Assembly (NCBI RefSeq): GCF_017565745.1
Contig: NZ_JAGDYM010000007.1
Location: 124,001-188,000 of the forward strand
Reading direction: 5' to 3'
DNA: 64,000 nucleotides
Source of the DNA: Leucobacter weissii
Lineage (GTDB): Bacteria; Actinomycetota; Actinomycetes; Actinomycetales; Microbacteriaceae
Under the pieces are notes generated by a model. It ran no database searches and was not told the DNA's origin. It saw only the letters and a program-made list of their open reading frames with translations. A program made the translations under genes and the position numbers. Position 1 is the stretch's first letter. Each line of letters begins with the position of its first letter. Below, in pieces: positions 51,343-59,262 of this stretch.

Positions 51343-52353
51343 TCAACCGGACTCCGCGCGGAGATCGCGCAGGATGCGCTCGCCGATCGTCGCGAACGCC
51401 AGTCGGTTCCGCGAGGGCACCGATCCGGCGAAGTGCCGCGCCGCCAGCTTGTACCGCACGATCTCCCGCTCATCCATCCAGCCGTGCGACGCCTTCATCG
51501 GGAGCTCGAGCACGAAGTGGGCCGATATGAGACCCGGCCAGGCCACGGCCTTCCGATCGGAGCTGAGCGGGTTGGTGCGCATCGCTCGGGTGTTGTGCAG
51601 ATCCGCGGTCCCGTCGATCAGCGTCACCCGAGCGGGATCGTAGGCGGAGCGGTGCTCCGCCCGGACCGAGGTCTTCACCTGCACCCCGCGCGCCCGGCGC
51701 GCTCGGGTGTCGACGACGATGAAGTCGGCGTTGTTGCGGTGGGCGAGCCGCTCGAACTGCGGCGGCGCCGGGAGCACGACCAGCGCCGGATCGCGCCTGC
51801 TGAGGTCCAGGAGCGCGATGTACGCGTCGATCTCCGTCCCCCTGCCGATGCCCCAGGCGCGCGGGGAGTCGAGTTCTCGGTCGAAGTAGAAGTCCTCCTT
51901 CACGGCCCGCTCGCGCCCGTTCGACATCGCCAATCCCTGGGTGGCGAGCAGGAAACGCGTCCGTGTCGTGAGCATGTCGTGCATGTGCAGCGTGTGATCG
52001 AGGTCGATCAGGGCGGCCCACGACCATTGGGCGTGGCCGTTGAGGCGGTGGAAGCCCGCTTCGGCGATGAAGAGGCCGCCGAGCTTCTCGTCATCCCGGA
52101 TCAGCGCCTCGACCTCCTCCAGATTGGCGTCGATGAACGCGACCGTCTCGTTGACCCAGGCCGAGTACTCCTGGCTGAGGGCGGCGAGCTCCTGCAGACG
52201 GGGAGGACGGCCCGAGAGCGTGTCGAACAGCAGCTCGCCCCAGCGCGTCGCGTAGTCGTCCGATGGGGCGAGCACCTCTGCGAATGCCGTGAATCGGGCC
52301 CGTCGGCGCGGGGCGCTGCGAGAATAGGCATCGAGAAACGCGTTCCAACGCAC
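51343..52353 (-). CDS. Uncharacterised protein with possible PD-(D/E)xK-type segment
   Basis: A 336-residue protein I do not recognise as a named family. The N-terminal half is helical, rich in Arg/Ala/Glu, with EYSAWVNETVAFIDANLEEV. The middle contains TEIDAYIALLD, then ADFIVVDTRARRARGVQVKT; a strand with Asp, then Q-V-K, is the pattern of a PD-(D/E)xK nuclease core in which Q-x-K replaces E-x-K. The C-terminus has WPGLISAHFVLELPMKASHG. The start is placed at the GTG at 52353, 8 nt after AAGGGG; a GTG at 52362 is also possible. It is divergent from birA and not linked to the carboxylase operon (120-nt gap). Confidence 0.5.
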   Translation of the reverse strand: MRWNAFLDAYSRSAPRRRARFTAFAEVLAPSDDYATRWGELLFDTLSGRPPRLQELAALSQEYSAWVNETVAFIDANLEEVEALIRDDEKLGGLFIAEAGFHRLNGHAQWSWAALIDLDHTLHMHDMLTTRTRFLLATQGLAMSNGRERAVKEDFYFDRELDSPRAWGIGRGTEIDAYIALLDLSRRDPALVVLPAPPQFERLAHRNNADFIVVDTRARRARGVQVKTSVRAEHRSAYDPARVTLIDGTADLHNTRAMRTNPLSSDRKAVAWPGLISAHFVLELPMKASHGWMDEREIVRYKLAARHFAGSVPSRNRLAFATIGERILRDLRAESG

Positions 52354-52474
52354 GTGCCGCACCCCTTCGAACCGGCCGCCGAGCGGCTGAGATCAGATGT
52401 CTTGGGAAACTTTTCCAGCACATCCTGAAGGTGGCAGGGGGAGAGCCTGGGTAAGGCCTGGCAGGATGGGGGCC

Positions 52475-53314
52475 ATGGATCTCCCGAGAACCCGCGCGTC
52501 GCTGCCGAGAGTCGAATGGCTCGACTCGGTCGGGTCGACGAACGCCGCGCTGCGGGATCTCCTGCTGCGGGAGGAGGGCGGGCTTGCGCACGGCGCCCTC
52601 GTCGCGACGGCCGAGCAGACGTCGGGACGCGGCCGCCGGGACCGGGGGTGGACGATGCCGCCCGACACGGCGCTCGCCATCTCCGTCCTGATCCGGGACG
52701 CCGGCACCGGGGGGCTGCCCGTCAGCTGGCTGCCGCTGCTCGCGGGCTCCGCGGTGACCGCAGCGCTGCAGCCGCTGTTCCCGCCCGGCCGGCGCGTCGG
52801 GCTGAAGTGGCCGAACGACGTGCACGTGCGCGACGAGGAGGACGCCCTGCACGGGCGCCCGGGTCTCAAGCTCTGCGGGATCCTCTGCGAGGCGGTGCCT
52901 GCCGGGGGCGACGAGACGGCCGTGGTCGTCGGCATGGGGGTCAACCTGCTCATCCCGGAGTGGCAGCTGCCCTCCGAGCGCGCGACCTCCGTGCTCGCGG
53001 CCGGGGGCGACGTGGGCGGCGCCGAATCGCTCGCCGATCCCGCCGGGCGCGGGCTCGCCGATCGGGTGCTGTCGGGGGTCGCCGGGGAACTGCTGCGCAT
53101 CGTGGAGCTGTCGCGCTCCGACCCGGACGCCGCGCGGCGCACGGTGACGCGCCACTCCCTGACGCTCGGCACGGAGGTGCGCGTCCACCTGCCCGACGCC
53201 CGCGTCGTGGACGGGCGCGCCCGGGCCCTCGACGACGACGGCGCGCTGATCGTGGACCTGCCGACCGGCGGCGCGCTGACCGTCACCGCCGCCGACGTCG
53301 AGCACCTCCGCTGA
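52475..53314 (+). CDS. birA: Biotin-[acetyl-CoA-carboxylase] ligase
   Basis: A 279-residue biotin protein ligase, which adenylates biotin and attaches it to the carboxylase lysine. SVGSTNAALRDLLLREEGG and ATAEQTSGRGRRDRGWTMPP match the active-site loop region (G-R-G-R-x-x-R-x-W). The biotin/ATP site is VGLKWPNDVHVRDEED and LCGILCEAV. The C-terminal cap is a SH3-like domain. There is no N-terminal HTH, so it is the enzyme-only form. The ATG at 52475 is chosen; two upstream starts exist. Located divergently beside the acyl-CoA carboxylase genes. Confidence 0.9.
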   Translation: MDLPRTRASLPRVEWLDSVGSTNAALRDLLLREEGGLAHGALVATAEQTSGRGRRDRGWTMPPDTALAISVLIRDAGTGGLPVSWLPLLAGSAVTAALQPLFPPGRRVGLKWPNDVHVRDEEDALHGRPGLKLCGILCEAVPAGGDETAVVVGMGVNLLIPEWQLPSERATSVLAAGGDVGGAESLADPAGRGLADRVLSGVAGELLRIVELSRSDPDAARRTVTRHSLTLGTEVRVHLPDARVVDGRARALDDDGALIVDLPTGGALTVTAADVEHLR

Positions 53315-53354
53315 CGTCGAGCGCTTGCTTCCGCGTCGCGTCCCCCCTCGGAAA

Positions 53355-53407
53355 CGGGGACGCAGATGACGGTTTCGGAGCCCGAATATCCGGCATTTGC
53401 GTCCCCG
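53355..53407. terminator. Bidirectional terminator between birA and the APC permease gene
   Basis: Arms 53355-53368 (CGGGGACGCAGATG) and 53394-53407 (CATTTGCGTCCCCG) form a 14-bp stem with one G-T wobble and a 25-nt loop. It sits between two convergent genes. Confidence 0.6.
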
Positions 53408-53445
53408 AAACCTCGGGAGTCGGGGTCAGCGCGTGGTGGGCGGCG

Positions 53446-54879
53446 CTAGGCGCGGTCGCCCTCCAACGGATACTCCTCGCCGAGCTGGTCGATCTGCTCG
53501 GTCGTCGGCTCGGCCTCGGAGAAGTCCATCTTCGGCACCGGGCGGCGGAACCCGCCGGTGACGATCGCGATGATCACCAGGCCGACCACGATCCAGATCG
53601 CGCCGACCAGCCAGGTCAGCGGCTGCAGCGAGGTCCAGAGCCAGAAGGTCAGCCCGAAGCCGATGAGGGGGACGACGCCGTAGCGGATCACCTTTCCGGC
53701 GGTCGCCGGCTCGCGCCGCCCGCCCTTCGGGAAGAGATAGGTGCGGATCACGGAGAGGTTCACCATCGCGAAGGCCGCGAGCGCGCCGAAGCTGATCATG
53801 AACGCCACCACGTCGAGCGGGAGGAACAGCGCCGAGAGCGCGAAGACCGACACGATGCACGCGGCGACGACGGGGGTGCCGAAACGGCGGTGCAGCCGGG
53901 AGAGCGGCTTGGGCAGCATGCCGTCGCGGCCCATCGCGTAGAGGATGCGCGAGACGGAGACCTGGCCGGTCATGCCCGAGCCGAAGGCGCCCGCCACGTA
54001 GATCGCGACGAAGAGCGCCGTGAACCAGCTCGCGCCGAAGCTGTCCATGACGGTCGTGCCCGCCGCCTCGATCTGGGCGTCGTCGAGCGTCGCCCAGTCG
54101 GGGGAGAAGGCGAGAGCGCCCGTCCACGAGACCAGGATGAAGAAGAACCCGCCGACGAGGGTGGCGAGGATGATCGCGCGGGGGATGTCGCGGCGCGGCT
54201 GCTTCGCCTCCTCGGACAGCGTCGACACGGCGTCGAAGCCGAGGAAGGAGAGCGCGAGGATCGCGGCGCCCGACGCGATCGCGCCGATGCCGCCCTCGCC
54301 GAAGGTGAAGGGCTCGATCAGGCTGACGCTGCGGTCGCCGCCCAGATACTGCTTGAAGGCCAGCACGACGAAGACGATCACCAGCACCACCGAGAGCCCG
54401 ATGATCACGAAGTTCGCCTTGTTCACGAGCGTGATCCCGAGCACGTTGAAGAGCAGCACGAGCAGCAGCGCGACGAGCGTGAACACCCACACCGGGATCG
54501 CCGGGAACTGCGTGTTCAGGTAGATGCCGATGAGCATGAAGTTGATCATCGGGATGAAGAGGTAGTCGAGCAGCATGACCCAGCCGGTGAGGAAGCCGGC
54601 CGTGCCCCCGAAGGACTGCTGGGTGTAGGTGTACGCCGATCCCGCCACCGGGTAGCGGCGCACCATCGCCGCGTAGCTCGCCGCGGTGAAGAGCATGGTG
54701 ACCACGGCGACGATGTAGGCGGCGGGCAGGTGGCCGTCGGTGACCTGGTTGACGATGCCGTAGGTGGTGAAGACCGTGATCACGGTCATGTAGGTCACGC
54801 CGAAGAGGGTGAGGCCGGTCAGGCCGAGCGCGCGCTTGAGCCTCGGCGGTTCGGCGGCGCCGTTGATGGGGTCGGACAC
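53446..54879 (-). CDS. APC-family amino acid permease
   Basis: A 477-residue transporter with about 12 membrane helices. N-terminal helix: LTGLTLFGVTYMTVITVFTT; helix 2-3: YPVAGSAYTYTQQSFGG; core: ALSFLGFDAVSTLSEEAKQP, where F-G-F-D-A/E is the APC hallmark of cation/amino acid symport. The C-terminal tail carries acidic residues (EYPLEGDRA). The GTG start has AAGGAGA upstream. It lies 44 nt downstream of the amidohydrolase gene on the same strand, so it may import its substrate or export a product. Closest recognised relatives are putrescine/amino acid importers, but the substrate is not fixed by the sequence. Confidence 0.85.
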   Translation of the reverse strand: MSDPINGAAEPPRLKRALGLTGLTLFGVTYMTVITVFTTYGIVNQVTDGHLPAAYIVAVVTMLFTAASYAAMVRRYPVAGSAYTYTQQSFGGTAGFLTGWVMLLDYLFIPMINFMLIGIYLNTQFPAIPVWVFTLVALLLVLLFNVLGITLVNKANFVIIGLSVVLVIVFVVLAFKQYLGGDRSVSLIEPFTFGEGGIGAIASGAAILALSFLGFDAVSTLSEEAKQPRRDIPRAIILATLVGGFFFILVSWTGALAFSPDWATLDDAQIEAAGTTVMDSFGASWFTALFVAIYVAGAFGSGMTGQVSVSRILYAMGRDGMLPKPLSRLHRRFGTPVVAACIVSVFALSALFLPLDVVAFMISFGALAAFAMVNLSVIRTYLFPKGGRREPATAGKVIRYGVVPLIGFGLTFWLWTSLQPLTWLVGAIWIVVGLVIIAIVTGGFRRPVPKMDFSEAEPTTEQIDQLGEEYPLEGDRA

Positions 54880-54923
54880 GATTCTCCTTCGAATGGATGG
54901 TGGGGCGGAGGGGGAGGCGGGGG

Positions 54924-56597
54924 TCAGCGGCCGAGCCCGGCCGGCGGAAGGGGATGGATCCGCTCGCCGGCGAGCCAGGTGCCGAGCACCTCGATCTCCG
55001 GGATCGAGGCGGGATCGACGCGCAGCGGATCGGCCGAGAGCCAGGCGGCGTCGGCCGCCATCCCGACGGCGAGCGCGCCGCGGTCGGGCGCGAGCGCCTG
55101 GCGGGCGATTCCGGTGGTGTAGGCGGCGAGCGCGGCGCCGGCGGTGATGCGCTCGTGCGGCAGCCAGGCCGGCGCGTCCGAGTCGAGATGGCTGCGGCGC
55201 AGGACGGCGGTCGAGAAGGCGGGCCGCCAGTCCTTCGTGGTCACCGGCCAGTCGCTGCCGAAGCTGACGGTCGCGCCGCCGTCGAGCACCGAGGCGATGA
55301 GGTACTGCCAGCCCTCGCGATCGTGGCCGATGTGCGGGATCGTGAGCTCGCGCATCACGGCGTCGCACTGTGCCCAGTAGGGCTCGAAGTTCGCGATGGC
55401 CCCGAGCCGGGCGAAGCGCTCGGCGTCTCCGGGCGCGAGCATCGCCACGTGCGCGATCACGTGGGCGCGATCCGCGGCGCCGGAGCGCCCGCGTCGCACC
55501 TCGTCCGGGGCGTCCTGCGCCCGCACGGCCTCGAGCGCGTCGAGCGCGAGCCGGTTGGCGGCGTCGCCGATCGCGTGGAGGTGCAGCTGGAAGCCCGCGG
55601 CGGCGAAGGAGATCGCGGCGGCGGAGAGCTCCTCGGGCGTCCAGTTCGGCAGACCGCGGTCGTCCGGGCGGTCGGCGTAGGGCGCGGTGAGCGCGGCCGT
55701 ATGGTTCTCGATCACCCCGTCGACGAAGAACTTGACCGTCTCGGCGCTCAGCCGCTCGCGGCCCAGACCCCGGATCTCATCACGCACCGCGGTGAACTCG
55801 GCGACCTGATCGCGCCATCCGGCCGGATCCGCCCGCAGCGCCAGATTCACGCGCGTGTGGAGTCGCCCGGTCGCGGCGGCCACGCGATAGGTCTCGAGAT
55901 CCGCCGGGTCGACCCAGGCGTCCTGCACCCAGGTCGTGCCCTGGGCGGCGTACTCGCGGGTGGCCGACTCGATCGCCGCGACGCGGGCGTCGAGCGCGAA
56001 CGGCGGCGCCACCCCGGCGAGGAAATCGTTCGCCGCCGCCTCCTGCAGCGTGCCGAGCGGGCTGCCGTCCTCGCGGCGCACGATGCGGCCCAGTTCCGGA
56101 TCCGGCGTCGCCGCGGTGATGCCTCCCGCGGCGAGCGCCGCCGAGTTCGCCCACGCGGTGTGGTAGTCCCAGGCGCGCAGGACGGTCGGGGTGTCGCCGG
56201 TCACCTCGTCGAGCCATCGCGCGTCGAAGCGCCCGCCGGGCGCGAAGGTCGCGTCGTAGCTCGCGCCGACGATCCATTCGGCCTCCGGATTGTCGCGCTT
56301 CCACTCGGCGACCGCTGCGATGATGCCCGCGAGATCGGACGCCTCGCGCACCCGGGGACCGGCCGCCTCGAGCCCGCCGAGCACCGGATGGGCGTGCCCC
56401 TCCCCGAGCCCGGGGATCAGCGTGCCGCCGTCGAGGTCGACGACCTCCGCCTCTGCGCTTTCGGCGAGCGCGGACGCCTCCCGGCCCAGCGCGACGACGC
56501 GCCCCGACGAGAAGGCGACGGCGTCGCTCGTCGTCGTCCGGCCGTCGCGAGACGCCTCCACCACGACGGTTCCGCCGATGAACACCGTGACACCCAT
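54924..56597 (-). CDS. Amidohydrolase (YtcJ-like)
   Basis: A 557-residue metal-dependent hydrolase of the amidohydrolase_3 family. The first metal-ligand motif is GLGEGHAHPVLGGL (H-x-H). Later His-containing blocks are FQLHLHAIGDAANRLALDAL and RAHVIAHVAMLAPGDAERFA, and the final metal Asp lies in FGSDWPVTTKDWRPAF. It would hydrolyse an amide or related C-N bond; the substrate is unknown. ATG at 56597 with GGAG upstream; the longer frame crosses a TetR operator. It shares a control region with the TetR gene at 56752 and is followed by an APC permease, probably as a TetR-controlled catabolic pair. Confidence 0.85.
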   Translation of the reverse strand: MGVTVFIGGTVVVEASRDGRTTTSDAVAFSSGRVVALGREASALAESAEAEVVDLDGGTLIPGLGEGHAHPVLGGLEAAGPRVREASDLAGIIAAVAEWKRDNPEAEWIVGASYDATFAPGGRFDARWLDEVTGDTPTVLRAWDYHTAWANSAALAAGGITAATPDPELGRIVRREDGSPLGTLQEAAANDFLAGVAPPFALDARVAAIESATREYAAQGTTWVQDAWVDPADLETYRVAAATGRLHTRVNLALRADPAGWRDQVAEFTAVRDEIRGLGRERLSAETVKFFVDGVIENHTAALTAPYADRPDDRGLPNWTPEELSAAAISFAAAGFQLHLHAIGDAANRLALDALEAVRAQDAPDEVRRGRSGAADRAHVIAHVAMLAPGDAERFARLGAIANFEPYWAQCDAVMRELTIPHIGHDREGWQYLIASVLDGGATVSFGSDWPVTTKDWRPAFSTAVLRRSHLDSDAPAWLPHERITAGAALAAYTTGIARQALAPDRGALAVGMAADAAWLSADPLRVDPASIPEIEVLGTWLAGERIHPLPPAGLGR

Positions 56598-56649
56598 ACC
56601 GCTCCGCTCCTCGGCTCCGCTGCCAGCGCGGACGTTGTGCCCCCGCAGA

Positions 56650-56672
56650 AATAATGAACAGTGTTCGTTATT
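56650..56672. promoter_or_regulatory. TetR operator in the divergent region
   Basis: A 23-nt palindrome: AATAATGAACA, centre G, TGTTCGTTATT. Ten of eleven arm positions match. It lies 52 nt from the amidohydrolase start and 79 nt from the TetR gene, so binding could repress both. CATTAT inside it, read on the minus strand, could be the -10 of the amidohydrolase gene. Confidence 0.65.
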
Positions 56673-56751
56673 GTAGAGCATCGTGGGAGGATTGCGAACC
56701 CCGATCTCCGCCCCTCACGTGCGGTAGCCTCGGCGGGGAGAGAAGAGGTCG

Positions 56752-57480
56752 ATGATGTCATCTGCGAATCGCGTCGCGGCGACGCGCGGATCCGGCCGGC
56801 CCAGGCAGGCCGTGCTCGACCGGGAGCTGATCCTGCGCACCGCGCTCCGCCTGCTCGACGAGCGGGGGGAGCAGGGCGCCGGCATCCGCGACATCGCGCG
56901 CGAACTGGGCGTCCGTCCGTCCGCCCTCTACAACCACGTCGCCGGTCAGGACGACATCATCGCGGGACTGCGCGAACTCGTGAGCGACCGCATCGACGTC
57001 GACGGCTTCGGCTCGTTGCCCTGGGACGCCGCCGTGCGGCTCTGGGCGCGGTCCTACCGCCGGGCCTTCGCGGCCCACCCGCCGACCATCGCGCTGCTCG
57101 CGGTCCGCCCGCTCGTCCCCGGCTCCCGGACGGGTCGGATGTACGACGCGGTGTGCGCGGGGTTCCTCGCCGCGGGCTGGCCCGAGGAGCGCGTGCTCAC
57201 GGTGGTCGTGGCGCTCGAGTCGTTCATCCTGGGCTCCGCCCTCGACCAGGTCGCGCCCGACGACATGCTCGACCCCGGAGACGGTGACGACCTCCAGCAC
57301 TTCCGGGCGGCCTACGCGGCCAGGGCGCGGGGGCTCGCGGAGCGCCGGGCCAGCGATGCCGCCTTCGAGACCGGGCTCGACGCGCTCCTGGCCGGGTTGG
57401 GGGCCGAACTCGCCGGCGCCGGTCCGGTGGGGGGCGCTGCGCTCTCGCCGGATGGCGGCTCGGCCGTCGGCGAAGCGTAG
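56752..57480 (+). CDS. TetR-family transcriptional regulator
   Basis: A 242-residue regulator. The HTH region at about residues 28-70 contains LDERGEQGAGIRDIARELGV and RPSALYNHVAGQDDIIAGLR, typical of TetR. The C-terminal ligand region (about 95-200) resembles the TetR_C class with 'FAAHPPTIALLAVRPL'. Start at the first ATG of a tandem ATGATG after AGAAGAGG. The 23-nt palindrome upstream is the likely operator. Its target is most likely the divergent amidohydrolase-permease pair. Confidence 0.85.
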   Translation: MMSSANRVAATRGSGRPRQAVLDRELILRTALRLLDERGEQGAGIRDIARELGVRPSALYNHVAGQDDIIAGLRELVSDRIDVDGFGSLPWDAAVRLWARSYRRAFAAHPPTIALLAVRPLVPGSRTGRMYDAVCAGFLAAGWPEERVLTVVVALESFILGSALDQVAPDDMLDPGDGDDLQHFRAAYAARARGLAERRASDAAFETGLDALLAGLGAELAGAGPVGGAALSPDGGSAVGEA

Positions 57481-57502
57481 CGCCGCCGTCGGCGGAGCAC
57501 GG

Positions 57503-58402
57503 TCAGCGGAAGATGATCGTGCGGTCCCCGTCGAGCAGGATCCGGTTCTCGGCGAACCAGGTGACCGCTCGGCGCAGGGTCCGGGCCTCCTCGTCCTGGC
57601 CCAGCTGCATGAGCTCGGCCGGCGAGTAGGAGTGGTCGACGCGCACGACGTCCTGCTCGATGATGGGGCCCTCGTCCAGGTCGGTGGTGACGAAGTGGGC
57701 GGTCGCGCCGATCAGCTTCACGCCGCGGGCGTGGGCCTGCCGGTAGGGGTTGGCGCCCTTGAAGCCAGGCAGGAACGAGTGGTGGATGTTGATGGCGCGC
57801 CCGGCGAGCGCCTCGCACAGCCCCGGGCTCAGGATCTGCATGTAGCGCGCCAGCACCACGAGCTCGATGCGCTGCTCCTCGACGACGTCCAGCACGCGCG
57901 CCTCGAAGGCCGCCTTGTCCTCGGCGCCCGAGATCGCGCGATGCTCGAAGGGGACGCCGTAGAAGTCGGCGATGTCGCGCGCGGTCGTGTGGTTCGAGAG
58001 GATCAGGGGCACGTCGATCCGCACTTGCCCGTTGCGCTGACGGTAGAGCAGGTCGTTCACGCAGTGGGTGGCCGTGCTCGCGAGGAGCAGGGTGCGGACC
58101 GGGCGCCCGACCGTGTCGAGACGCCAGGTCATGCGATAGCGCTCGGTCACGGGCGCGAGCGCCCGCGCGAACCGCTCCTCGAACGGGGCGGGGGCCTCCG
58201 GTCCGCCCGGCGCGACGGCTCCCACCTGCAGGCGCATGAAGAAGCGGCCCGTGTCGCGGCTGGCGAACTGCTGGCTCTCCTCGATGTTGCCGCCGGCGGC
58301 GACGACCGCGCCGCTGATGGCGTGGACGATCCCCGGTCCGTCGATGCAGGAGAGGGTGAGCACCCACTGGGGCGGCTCTGCGGAGGTTGCGATCGCGTTC
58401 AC
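57503..58402 (-). CDS. purU: Formyltetrahydrofolate deformylase
   Basis: A 299-residue enzyme that hydrolyses 10-formyl-THF to formate and THF. An N-terminal ACT domain (about residues 12-88: LTLSCIDGPGIVHAISGAVV) is followed by the formyltransferase fold with RTLLLASTATHCVNDLLYRQ, VVLARYMQILSPGL, the catalytic INIHHSFLPGFKGANPYRQA and THFVTTDLDEGPII (the Asp and His catalytic pair). GTG at 58402 is preferred: TACCCT ends 8 nt upstream, suggesting a leaderless start; a TTG three codons upstream is the alternative. Confidence 0.92.
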   Translation of the reverse strand: MNAIATSAEPPQWVLTLSCIDGPGIVHAISGAVVAAGGNIEESQQFASRDTGRFFMRLQVGAVAPGGPEAPAPFEERFARALAPVTERYRMTWRLDTVGRPVRTLLLASTATHCVNDLLYRQRNGQVRIDVPLILSNHTTARDIADFYGVPFEHRAISGAEDKAAFEARVLDVVEEQRIELVVLARYMQILSPGLCEALAGRAINIHHSFLPGFKGANPYRQAHARGVKLIGATAHFVTTDLDEGPIIEQDVVRVDHSYSPAELMQLGQDEEARTLRRAVTWFAENRILLDGDRTIIFR

Positions 58403-58442
58403 GCTGTACAAGGGTAGTGGATCATCCGCGGCGGCGACGGGC

Positions 58443-59123
58443 TCAGGCGCCGGCGCTCGCGAGCGCGAACGGTCTCGGGGCGGAGAGCGGTTCGTGCTCG
58501 GCGAAGTGCCTGATGCGGAGATCCCGGTCGTGCTCGAGGTGCGTCAGCATGAGCCGGTTGGCCTCCGCCCCGTCGCTCTCGCGGATCGCCTCGAATACCG
58601 CCCGGTGCTCGCTGAGGCACATCTGGAGCTCGCGCTGCCGCACGTCGCCGTAGCGCAGCATGCTCACCTTGATCTGGTCGTCGAGCCGGCCCAGCAGCTC
58701 GGTGACCGTCGAGTTGTGCGCCGCGGTGCGCACCCGCTCGTGCCAGGCGCTCAGCGTCGCCCGCACCTCGGAGGGATCCCCGGAGGTGCGCGGCCCGTAG
58801 CTGAGCTCGTGCAGGCTCGCGAGGTCGATGGGGGAGCGCCGGGCCGACGCCGCCTCGGCCGCGAACGCGTCCAGTCTCGCCCGCGCCTCGAACAGCTCGA
58901 GGATCTCCTCCTGGCTGCGGTGCGTGATGCCGTAGCCGCGCTGGGCGGCCGAGAGCAGTCCGTCCCGCTCGAGAAACGCGAGGGCCTCCCGCACCGGGGT
59001 GCGCGAGACGCCGAACTCCTCGCTCAGTGCGTTCGGCACGAGGACGGCGTCGGGGGCGTAGTGGCCCGAGGCGAGGCGAGTGCGCAGGGTGTCGTAGACC
59101 GAGGCGCGCGCGGTCGGAGCCAT
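58443..59123 (-). CDS. GntR-family (FadR/FCD) transcriptional regulator
   Basis: A 226-residue regulator. Residues about 5-68 are a GntR winged HTH: VYDTLRTRLASGHYAPDAVL, LSEEFGVSRTPVREALAFLE, DGLLSAAQRGYGI. Residues about 75-210 are an all-helical FCD ligand domain with a likely metal/carboxylate pocket (SEHRAVFEAI, MLTHLEHDRDLRIRHFAEHE). Good RBS (GAAAGG) before the ATG. Divergent from the flavin monooxygenase gene. Similar boxes (CAACTG-x-ATACAGC) precede both the monooxygenase and thiM genes, and are the likely operators. The ligand is probably the pathway substrate or product. Confidence 0.88.
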   Translation of the reverse strand: MAPTARASVYDTLRTRLASGHYAPDAVLVPNALSEEFGVSRTPVREALAFLERDGLLSAAQRGYGITHRSQEEILELFEARARLDAFAAEAASARRSPIDLASLHELSYGPRTSGDPSEVRATLSAWHERVRTAAHNSTVTELLGRLDDQIKVSMLRYGDVRQRELQMCLSEHRAVFEAIRESDGAEANRLMLTHLEHDRDLRIRHFAEHEPLSAPRPFALASAGA

Positions 59124-59230
59124 GGGCGGGTTCCTTTCGTGCAGGCGGTCGGGGCGGGAACGGTTTCACCATCGTATATGTCGCTCCATGTCTCCGGTGG
59201 ACGGGGCATACAGTTCGACGCTTTAGTATC

Positions 59231-59247
59231 CAACTGAATACAGCTAC
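59231..59247 (+). promoter_or_regulatory. Candidate GntR box upstream of the monooxygenase
   Basis: CAACTGAATACAGCTAC. With the preceding AGTAT it forms GTAT-N8-ATAC. It lies 15-31 nt before the ATG. A close copy, CAACTGCATACAGCAGT, is upstream of the thiM-like gene. A further CATACAG occurs near 59200. Confidence 0.55.
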
Positions 59248-59262
59248 TGGAGAAGGGGTCCC

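Noticed and set aside
49534..52428. Plus-strand open frame of 964 codons opposite the carboxylase operon
   Set aside because: Shadow frame; the minus strand encodes clear carboxyltransferase motifs.
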